From positions 1-5,092 of the forward strand of contig CANIFK010000462.1 of the NCBI GenBank assembly GCA_947466555.1: DNA of 5,092 bases, in the 5' to 3' direction. The notes under the pieces are model-generated. The model did not search any database, was not told the DNA's origin, and saw only the letters and a list, made by a program, of their open reading frames with translations. The position numbers and the translations under genes are program-made. Position 1 is the stretch's first letter. Every line of letters begins with the position of its first letter. Source of the stretch: Acidobacteriota bacterium (lineage in GTDB: Bacteria > Acidobacteriota > Terriglobia > Bryobacterales > Bryobacteraceae). Below are positions 1 through 4,036 of the stretch, piece by piece.

Positions 1-230
1 CCGCCGCCCGGCGAATCCGCCTTCGTCCCGAAGGAATGCACCTCGAACTCCGCGGCGAGTTCATGAACCTGCTCAACCACACCAACTTCGCCCAGCCCGT
101 CGCCGACCTCAACAACGCCAGCTTCGGTCGCATCCTCCAGACCGTCGGCTCCACCAGCGCCAACTCCAGCACCGGCGGCTCCACCGGAGGCTCCCGCCTC
201 GTCCAAATCGGCCTCCGGCTCTCGTTCTAA
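1..230 (+). CDS. C-terminus of an Oar-like TonB-dependent outer-membrane receptor (5' end outside window)
   Basis: The frame is open from base 3, so the ATG at 36 is an internal methionine and the gene begins before the window. About 76 residues are visible. They contain the block LRGEFMNLLNHTNFAQP, which matches the (L/F)RxEFxNxxNHxNFxxP signature near the end of carboxypeptidase-regulatory/Oar-like TonB-dependent receptors, followed by a NNASFGRI segment and a final strand RLVQIGLRLSF. Ending on phenylalanine after alternating residues is the usual outer-membrane beta-barrel C-terminal signal. Family knowledge: these are large (often about 1,000 residues) outer-membrane proteins, greatly expanded in Acidobacteriota, whose ligands are mostly unknown. 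A Ser/Thr/Gly-rich stretch of about 16 residues lies just before the last strand and holds a repeated STGG unit. No terminator hairpin is evident after the taa stop. Family assignment is fairly secure; the substrate cannot be inferred. Confidence 0.82.
   Translation, partial: AARRIRLRPEGMHLELRGEFMNLLNHTNFAQPVADLNNASFGRILQTVGSTSANSSTGGSTGGSRLVQIGLRLSF
129..230 (+). repeat. Receptor 3'-end repeat, copy 1
   Basis: This stretch encodes the final residues of the left-edge receptor. It recurs at 1712-1783 with near-identical DNA in cgcat(c/a)ctccag, in the block encoding GGSRLVQIG, and in the terminal tcgtt before the stop. Copy 1 carries 10 extra codons (encoding SANSSTGGST) between the shared VGST and GGSRLVQ. 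Similarity at the DNA level, including third positions, points to duplication or close paralogy rather than distant homology. Confidence 0.7.
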
Positions 231-450
231 GCCGGGACGACTTGGATGTCGCGGGCCAAGCGCGTAGCCACCCCTGCCGTCTCTTCGGCGCCTAGGGGGA
301 TCGCGGCAACATCTGCGAAACGGCGCTCGCCCAAATCGTCATCAGGCAACCATTCCCGGACATGTGTGTTTGGCGAACCGCCATTGTCCTAGTCGGCCGT
401 GACTACGGTCAGCCGCTTCCTTTCCAAGACAACTCCGGTGGGGTTGCGCG
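227..450 (-). pseudogene. Degraded minus-strand reading frame interrupted by an in-frame tag
   Basis: Read on the minus strand, bases 388 down to 227 encode 53 residues and then tag. The composition is protein-like, with blocks such as HVREWLPDDDLGERRFADV and AAIPLGAEETAGVATRLARD. The same frame continues upstream through a tag codon (391-389) into residues ending GVVLERKRLTVVTAD. A tyrosine codon (tac or tat) changed to tag would restore one continuous tail. No start codon lies between this tag and the 53-residue stretch, and further upstream (about 450-667) the frame becomes Arg/Ser/Cys-rich and no longer protein-like. It is therefore probably the surviving 3' end of a dead gene. Its stop overlaps the taa of the convergent receptor gene (227-229 against 228-230). 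I do not recognise the family. The upstream limit is approximate, and a sequencing error at the tag is an alternative. Confidence 0.4.
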
Positions 451-804
451 CACCGCGGAGCTTCCGGTGTCCGTTCCGTGGCCGTTGGCAATGAGCGCCC
501 CTATGTGAATCGGCCGGAGCAAGGGCGCACAGCAGAGATCTGGACCTGCAAACGTGTTCCGAAGGACGAAGCGTACAGCGGACGGGCCGCAGCGGCGCAC
601 ATCCCGGGCTACTGTCGCCATGCCGGCACGAACGCCGTCGGTTCGTTGCAAAATCGGTCGTTTCCACAATCGAATCGGTACGGACACAGGCGGTTTACCA
701 ATCTACGGATGCCTGTGCCGTTGATCGCGATTTGACGCTGGGACTCGGGCCGAAAGGTGTGTATTGCCGCGGCTTCTGCGTGCGCACGCGACAATGTGGC
801 GCGG
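451..804. other. Stretch with no recognisable gene
   Basis: About 350 bases separate the degraded minus-strand frame from the SUKH gene. Open frames exist on both strands: plus 391-735 has no stop, and there is a minus frame at 409-687. Their products are rich in Arg, Cys, Pro and Ser, with no hydrophobic core pattern or familiar motif, so they look like by-products of high G+C. I see no tRNA-like cloverleaf, transposase fragment or strong inverted repeat. It may be decayed coding DNA, possibly a partner lost from beside the SUKH gene. Confidence 0.45.
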
Positions 805-810
805 TATGAT
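805..810 (+). promoter_or_regulatory. TATGAT -10-like hexamer just upstream of the SUKH start
   Basis: TATGAT differs from the TATAAT consensus at one position and lies 6 bases before the GTG at 817. Transcription would start at or next to the start codon, giving a leaderless mRNA. No convincing -35 element lies 16-18 bases upstream, and there is no Shine-Dalgarno sequence between the hexamer and the GTG, which is consistent with leaderless initiation. Inferred from position and sequence only. Confidence 0.4.
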
Positions 811-816
811 TCGAAA

Positions 817-1344
817 GTGCAGAGTGCTCCCAAGTGGTACGTCGATTGGCGCTCGACGATCGACTTTGACGACGTAGAGTACGGAGTCGGAGGCATCCGG
901 CTGTTGCAACCCAACGAATTGCCTGACGGGCAAGTCGGGTATGCGGTCACCGAAGACGGAGAATCGCTCTCCGGTACAGCTTCAGGCGATTGGAAGCCCG
1001 ACTGGGTCGTGATAGGCAACGAGACCGCTTGTGGCGACCCGATATTCGTGTCCGACGTTGCACCGCATCCGGTGTTCAGCGCAATGCACGGAGAGGGCTC
1101 TTGGGAAGCTAGATTCGTCGCTCCCTCGCTCGGAATTTTCGCTAAGTGTCTGATCGCATTTCGCACGTTTGCGTCGGGCCGAGGCAACCCCGTTCAACTC
1201 GAGGCCAACGCGCCGTCGGTCGAGCAGCAAACAGAGTTTCTGAAGGCCATCAAAGGTCTGACTGTTGCCAACCTAGAACTGCTTGATTTTTGGGCCGTTC
1301 AAATCGAAGTTGATCTCGAGGCTCTCGATCAATCGATCGGATAG
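817..1344 (+). CDS. SMI1/KNR4 (SUKH) family protein, possible immunity protein
   Basis: This 175-residue cytoplasmic-type protein has no signal peptide or membrane segment. It opens with KWYVDWRSTIDFDDVEYGVGG (about residues 6-26), the usual N-terminal helix and first strand of this family. The core follows: a tryptophan-containing segment around W59 and W63, then VVIGNETACGDPIFV (about 64-78), then PVFSAMHGEGSWE (about 85-97), then a short amphipathic helix. The C-terminal ~45 residues are helical. Family knowledge: SUKH proteins are commonly immunity proteins neutralising toxins of polymorphic or contact-dependent systems, though some have other roles. No toxin gene is visible beside it, so the immunity role is inference. 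In-frame GTG starts also occur at 757 and 796. I prefer 817 because family members begin close to the KWY segment and because TATGAT sits 6 bases upstream; the extra residues from 757 look non-conserved. Codon use is less strongly C-ending than in the receptor and the operon to the right, hinting at horizontal acquisition. Confidence 0.8.
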   Translation: MQSAPKWYVDWRSTIDFDDVEYGVGGIRLLQPNELPDGQVGYAVTEDGESLSGTASGDWKPDWVVIGNETACGDPIFVSDVAPHPVFSAMHGEGSWEARFVAPSLGIFAKCLIAFRTFASGRGNPVQLEANAPSVEQQTEFLKAIKGLTVANLELLDFWAVQIEVDLEALDQSIG

Positions 1345-1485
1345 AGAACGCCTAGTCGCGATATGTAGAGGTTAGCCGTACCCGTTGTCCCATCGTACCG
1401 GGGGCCGAATCCTTCCGCGCGAGATCGAGTGCAGAGTTCTACGCCAAACAACCTGCAATGCAGGCGCAATCAGCCTGGCGAGTCC

Positions 1486-1783
1486 GGCGTACCCAGCGAC
1501 ACCCGCCACCGCTTCGTCGCCAGACTGCAGTCAGGCCTGCCTTTCAACGTGGTCCGTAGTGGCCCAGATACCAGTGGCTTTAATCAGTCCACCCAAAGGC
1601 AGCAGCCCCAACGCGCAGAATCGGCCCATCCTGATCGGCGCGGGGCCGGTCCGTCAGGACAACCTAAATCCGGACGCGGCGTTGGAAGTCACCCTCTTCG
1701 CCCCCGCCGACCGCATACTCCAGTCCGTTGGATCCACCGGCGGCTCCCGGCTCGTCCAAATCGGCATCCGGCGCTCGTTTTGA
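1486..1783 (+). pseudogene. Frameshifted, internally deleted remnant of an Oar-like TonB-dependent receptor
   Basis: Two plus-strand frames together give pieces of a receptor C-terminal barrel. The first frame (about 1486-1605) reads SDTRHRFVARLQSGLPFNVV and then SGPDTSGFNQSTQR. This resembles the family's DxRHRFV and QSGxPFxV segments, but the usual ~25-40 residues between them are missing. Between about 1590 and 1615 the reading shifts by one, and the next frame continues RPILIGAGPVRQDNLNPDAA, then FAPADRILQSVG, then GGSRLVQIGIRRSF and tga. A second deletion joins FAPA directly to DRILQ, removing the region that in the left-edge receptor contains the EFMNLLNHTNF block. No start or plug domain is present. 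The order of surviving pieces matches the family, so it is a collapsed 3' fragment and not a functional gene. The upstream boundary is uncertain; traces may begin near 1429. Confidence 0.72.
1712..1783 (+). repeat. Receptor 3'-end repeat, copy 2
   Basis: This is the second copy of the 3' end at 129-230. It encodes RILQSVGSTGGSRLVQIGIRRSF and a tga stop, lacks the 10-codon Ser/Thr/Gly insert of copy 1, and is otherwise highly similar in DNA. The two copies are in direct orientation about 1.5 kb apart, with the SUKH gene between them. Confidence 0.7.
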
Positions 1784-1822
1784 GCCCGGTAGCGATGTCA
1801 GTCACAACACAACAAGCGTATT

Positions 1823-1834
1823 GCTATCAATAGC
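1823..1834. repeat. Short inverted repeat GCTAT-CA-ATAGC
   Basis: Two perfect 5-base arms flank a 2-base centre, about 40 bases after the receptor remnant. It is too short to be a terminator on its own and has no T-tract. It could be a protein-binding site or chance; it may belong to the repeat-like segment that follows. Confidence 0.25.
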
Positions 1835-1870
1835 TTAGGCTGTGTTCCCCGGGGGATTTGCTTGACAACT

Positions 1871-1879
1871 TGATATAAT
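1871..1879 (+). promoter_or_regulatory. Orphan extended -10 promoter-like sequence TGATATAAT
   Basis: TG-N-TATAAT is a perfect extended -10 element and stands out in high-G+C DNA. Immediately upstream is a CTTGA direct repeat (CTTGACAACTTGA, 1861-1873). The TTGACA within it is only 6 bases from TATAAT, so it cannot act as the matching -35. No plus-strand gene follows: the only frame from the overlapping ATG (1878) has 26 codons, and everything to the right is transcribed leftward. It could be left from a lost gene, drive a small RNA, or be part of a dispersed repeat. Confidence 0.4.
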
Positions 1880-1915
1880 GAAATTTAGGGGCAGTCAATC
1901 TCGGCATTGCGCCAA

Positions 1916-1929
1916 CCCGCCCGGGCGGG
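1916..1929. repeat. Perfect 14-base palindrome cccgcccgggcggg
   Basis: The sequence is its own reverse complement over 14 bases, all G/C. It lies about 37 bases after the orphan -10 element. It could act as an operator or extrude as a small hairpin. No T-run follows on either strand, so I do not call it a terminator. Confidence 0.4.
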
Positions 1930-1970
1930 ACCGCAACAGGCTGTATAGGTGGATATAACCCAAAAGTTGT

Positions 1971-2005
1971 TGAAAACAAAGGGTCGGACCCCAAATCCGA
2001 GACCC
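1971..2005 (-). terminator. Candidate rho-independent terminator of the minus-strand operon
   Basis: On the minus strand, GGGT-CT-CGGA pairs with TCCGACCC (2005 to 1981). This makes an 8-base-pair stem with a 2-base bulge and a 7-base loop (TTTGGGG), followed directly by TTTGTTTTC (1980-1972). It lies about 70 bases after the thioredoxin stop codon, in the right orientation to end that operon. The bulge and interrupted T-tract make it moderate in strength. Its core, gggtcggacccc on the plus strand (1981-1992), looks like a dispersed-repeat core, so it may be a repeat used as a terminator. Confidence 0.45.
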
Positions 2006-2068
2006 AAAAAACCAACCATAAACCCACCAAAAACCCAAGCTATACCCACGAATAACCCGACGTATCCC
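2003..2068. repeat. Degenerate ~11-base repeat of C-triplets (G-triplets on the minus strand)
   Basis: On the plus strand, CCC begins at 2023, 2034, 2045 and 2056, exactly 11 bases apart. It occurs again at 2066, with a CC at 2012 and a CCC at 2003 roughly in register. Units resemble cccacgaataa and cccaagctata, so only the triplet and an A-rich tail are conserved. The stretch is strongly A+C on this strand and G+T on the other. It fills the gap between the operon's last stop codon and the candidate terminator, so it would be transcribed as a 3' untranslated region with four GGG runs separated by 8-base loops. Confidence 0.5.
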
Positions 2069-2075
2069 AAGGTGT

Positions 2076-2951
2076 CTATTTAGCCACCCCTGCCACCGCC
2101 AACCGTAGCTCCTCTGCGATCATCGCCCCCGGATGATACATCCGCACAATGCCCTTCCCATCCAACAGAACGAGCGTGGGCGTTGAACTCACCCCATACA
2201 CCCGGAAGTTCTCTTCACTCACCGGAATCGGCACCCCGTTCAGCCACGGATAGTACTCTTTCTGAACCGCCGCGATGTACCGGGTCTCCACGTCCTTCGG
2301 AGCCTCCTCCCCACCGGCGACATACCCATACCGCTGCGTCGGAGCCACCACCTGCAGCGACGGAAACTCCTTCCGCAGCGCCTCGATAATCGGCCCTTGG
2401 GCTTTACAGTCGACGCACCAGTGCGCCCACAAAAACAGCAACACCGGCTTGCCATTCGCCTCCAGCGATCCGTTCTCCAACCGCGGCGCCTTCTGCCCCA
2501 CCAGCGAAAGCAGGTGCAGGTTCTTCTGAATCCGCATCCGCATGGAGCTTTCCTTCCACCGGGCCAACTCGTCCTTGAGGAACGAAACCCCCTCGCTCCG
2601 CCGCCCGCTCCCGGCCAGCGCCTGCCCCTGCACTTCGATCGAAGCACTCAACGCCAACGGCAGATTCGGCTCCGCGTCGATCGCCCGAGTCTTGAGCATC
2701 TCCAGCGCCATCCGCCGCGTCTCCGCGGCATAAGTCAGCGCCTGCTCCCACTTCTTATTCGCCTGCGCCCCCCGCCCCAGCCACGAGTGAGCGAGGATCA
2801 GTTCGGCGGTCCAAGGCCCAAACCCCCGAGCCTGTTGCAACCGCGCCTGGGCAGCGGAAAAGTCCCCCGCCTGTGCCGCCCGCCGAACATCCTGAACCAC
2901 CTGCGCCGCCATCACCCCGGCAGCCAAAACGATCAACGCAAGGAGCCTCAT
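2076..2951 (-). CDS. Secreted TlpA/ResA-like thioredoxin-fold protein with helical N-terminal domain
   Basis: This 291-residue protein begins with a signal peptide (MRLLALIVLAAGVMA, cleavage likely near residue 16), so it should act outside the cytoplasm. Residues about 18-150 are Ala/Leu/Arg-rich helices resembling tetratricopeptide-type pairs. A thioredoxin fold follows from about 152 (VGQKAPRLENGSL), with active site W178-C179-V180-D181-C182 in a LFLWAHWCVDC context. The conserved cis-proline is at P258 in SSTPTLVLLDG. Family knowledge: such proteins reduce or exchange disulfides, for example in cytochrome c maturation or cell-envelope redox control. The CVDC pair is not the usual CGPC or CEPC, so its redox potential may differ. 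I chose the ATG at 2951 because the signal peptide starts there and TACTCT lies 6 bases upstream; a GTG at 2969 would add only six residues. It is the last gene of the operon, 39 bases after the isomerase-like gene. Confidence 0.83.
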   Translation of the reverse strand: MRLLALIVLAAGVMAAQVVQDVRRAAQAGDFSAAQARLQQARGFGPWTAELILAHSWLGRGAQANKKWEQALTYAAETRRMALEMLKTRAIDAEPNLPLALSASIEVQGQALAGSGRRSEGVSFLKDELARWKESSMRMRIQKNLHLLSLVGQKAPRLENGSLEANGKPVLLFLWAHWCVDCKAQGPIIEALRKEFPSLQVVAPTQRYGYVAGGEEAPKDVETRYIAAVQKEYYPWLNGVPIPVSEENFRVYGVSSTPTLVLLDGKGIVRMYHPGAMIAEELRLAVAGVAK

Positions 2952-2957
2952 CGCTAT

Positions 2958-2963
2958 AGAGTA
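2958..2963 (-). promoter_or_regulatory. TACTCT, possible -10 hexamer before the thioredoxin gene
   Basis: On the minus strand TACTCT fits the TANNNT -10 pattern and stands 6 bases before the ATG at 2951, the same arrangement as at the SUKH gene. A TTGCCC 14 bases further upstream (2983-2978) is too close to be a standard -35. If real, it would be an internal, nearly leaderless promoter. No good Shine-Dalgarno sequence is present at normal spacing. Confidence 0.25.
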
Positions 2964-2990
2964 ACCCACCCCAACGTGGGCAACGAGCCG

Positions 2991-4022
2991 CTACAGAAGC
3001 CCCTTCCCCTTCAACCACGCAATCGACGTTTCCAAATCCTCCCGCTCCAACCCCGCTGCCCGTTCCTTAGCAGGCGCTGGCCGGTTCTCCCGTGCCTTCC
3101 CCGTCTCCGCAATCGCCGCGAACCGGGCAAACTCCCATGCCGGGGTCGTCCGGAACGCCTTCCAAAAATCAGGCTGCAAATACGGGAACGGTCGCGTCCC
3201 GGTCACGATGATCTCGAGCGACATCGCCTTCCCCGGACACAGCGCCGCGAACTTCCGCACCCACCCCTCAATGTCCACGTTCCCCTCGCCCATCCGGGTC
3301 CACTGCATCGCCGCGCCCTCCGGCGTCCGCCATACGTGGCTATCCCGGACATGCGACGTCAGCACGTACGGCGCCAGCGTTTCCAACGTCACATGCGGGT
3401 CCTCAATCGCCCACGTGGGGTTCCCGGAATCGATACAGGCACCTACAAAATCGGTCCCCGCCGCCTCGATCAACATCTTCAACTCGCGCCCTTGCAGGTC
3501 CCCGCCGTGGTTCTCGATGGCGATCTTCTTCCCCGCATCAATCGCCCGCGTCCGCACTGCCCGCAGCGTCTTCACCGTGTTCTCAATATGCTGCTCCAAC
3601 GGCACCGCCGACGCCCGGTCCCGCCAGTCCCCCAACACCGCCCGCACCAACGGCGCCCCGGCAATCCGCGCTGCCTCGATCATCCGCGCCAACTGCTCCT
3701 CGGCCGTACCCAGTTTCGGGTCGAACCGCGCGGCCGTCGGGCAGATCGATAGCATCCCGATCTCGAGCTCAATCCCCAATCCCCGCGCGTGGTCGCGCAC
3801 CTTTTCCAGATGCGCCTTCTCCAAGCCGCCCAGGAACCGGATCTCGGAAAAATGCACCACTTTCGCGCCCTGTTTGGCGCAGTAATCCAGGTGCTCGAAC
3901 GCGGTCCATCCCTGGGTCCGCAGGCTGAAGAGATCAATGCCAAATTTCAAGTTGGGGCTCCTCCCTTGCGCCATCAAGGCGGCCGGCGCCGCCGCGAGGA
4001 ATGTCCGGCGTTCGATAGTCAT
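2991..4022 (-). CDS. Tat-exported sugar phosphate isomerase/epimerase-like TIM-barrel protein
   Basis: The protein has 343 residues. The N-terminus MTIERRTFLAAAPAALMAQG is a twin-arginine signal (RRTFL followed by a short hydrophobic run), so folded export to the periplasm is likely. The body, from about residue 25, is a xylose-isomerase-like/AP-endonuclease-2 TIM barrel. Expected metal ligands are visible at strand ends: E170 in AIENHGGD, D198 in CIDSGNP, H224 in TSHVRDSH and E270 in MSLEIIV. A W-T-R-M-G-E-G segment (241-247) matches the GxG loop that follows the ligand histidine in this family. Family knowledge: members isomerise or epimerise sugars or inositols using a divalent metal; exported versions are common in Acidobacteriota and Planctomycetota, mostly with unknown substrates. 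The last ~60 residues form a charged helical extension ending IAWLKGKGLL. The ATG at 4022 is the only start giving the full Tat signal. It lies 11 bases after the upstream gene's stop, so the two are co-transcribed. Confidence 0.87.
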   Translation of the reverse strand: MTIERRTFLAAAPAALMAQGRSPNLKFGIDLFSLRTQGWTAFEHLDYCAKQGAKVVHFSEIRFLGGLEKAHLEKVRDHARGLGIELEIGMLSICPTAARFDPKLGTAEEQLARMIEAARIAGAPLVRAVLGDWRDRASAVPLEQHIENTVKTLRAVRTRAIDAGKKIAIENHGGDLQGRELKMLIEAAGTDFVGACIDSGNPTWAIEDPHVTLETLAPYVLTSHVRDSHVWRTPEGAAMQWTRMGEGNVDIEGWVRKFAALCPGKAMSLEIIVTGTRPFPYLQPDFWKAFRTTPAWEFARFAAIAETGKARENRPAPAKERAAGLEREDLETSIAWLKGKGLL

Positions 4023-4024
4023 CG

Positions 4025-4036
4025 CCTTCTATCTTA
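4025..4036 (-). promoter_or_regulatory. TAAGAT and AGAAGG before the isomerase-like start
   Basis: On the minus strand TAAGAT (4036-4031) is directly followed by AGAAGG (4030-4025), then 2 bases, then the ATG. AGAAGG resembles a Shine-Dalgarno sequence, but 2 bases is short spacing. TAAGAT fits the TANNNT pattern 8 bases before the ATG, though it overlaps the taa stop of the preceding gene and may be coincidental. The two readings (ribosome site or internal promoter) cannot be separated from sequence alone. Confidence 0.25.

Noticed and set aside
478..735. Plus-strand 85-codon frame ahead of the SUKH gene, considered as a toxin remnant
   Set aside because: No toxin motif or hydrophobic core pattern; composition looks non-coding and the frame is open far upstream of any start.
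609..1187. Minus-strand frame of 192 codons opposite the SUKH gene
   Set aside because: The plus strand carries a recognisable SUKH core here; the minus product is Ser/Pro/Thr-rich and shows no family pattern.
1429..1833. A single intact 134-codon plus-strand gene
   Set aside because: Its first half matches a receptor, but the matching continuation lies in another frame, which marks it as a frameshifted remnant and not an independent gene.
1862..1879. TTGACA plus TATAAT as a standard promoter
   Set aside because: The hexamers are only 6 bases apart rather than about 17, so they cannot be a -35/-10 pair; only the extended -10 reading is kept.
1827..2070. Two overlapping short minus-strand frames (61 and 67 codons), one starting with a Gly/Phe/Val-rich hydrophobic run
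   Set aside because: The hydrophobic run is a by-product of the phased GGG/GT-rich repeat; the frames cross the palindrome and terminator-like hairpin and show no protein-like ending.
2397..3752. Long plus-strand open frame (451 codons) antisense to the thioredoxin and isomerase-like genes
   Set aside because: The product is dominated by Arg, Pro, Leu and His with no motif, as expected opposite C-ending codons of real genes with clear domains and catalytic residues.
3208..3885. Plus-strand frame of 225 codons inside the isomerase-like gene
   Set aside because: Antisense to the metal-binding core of a well-supported gene; Ser/Arg/Ala-rich with no independent signal.
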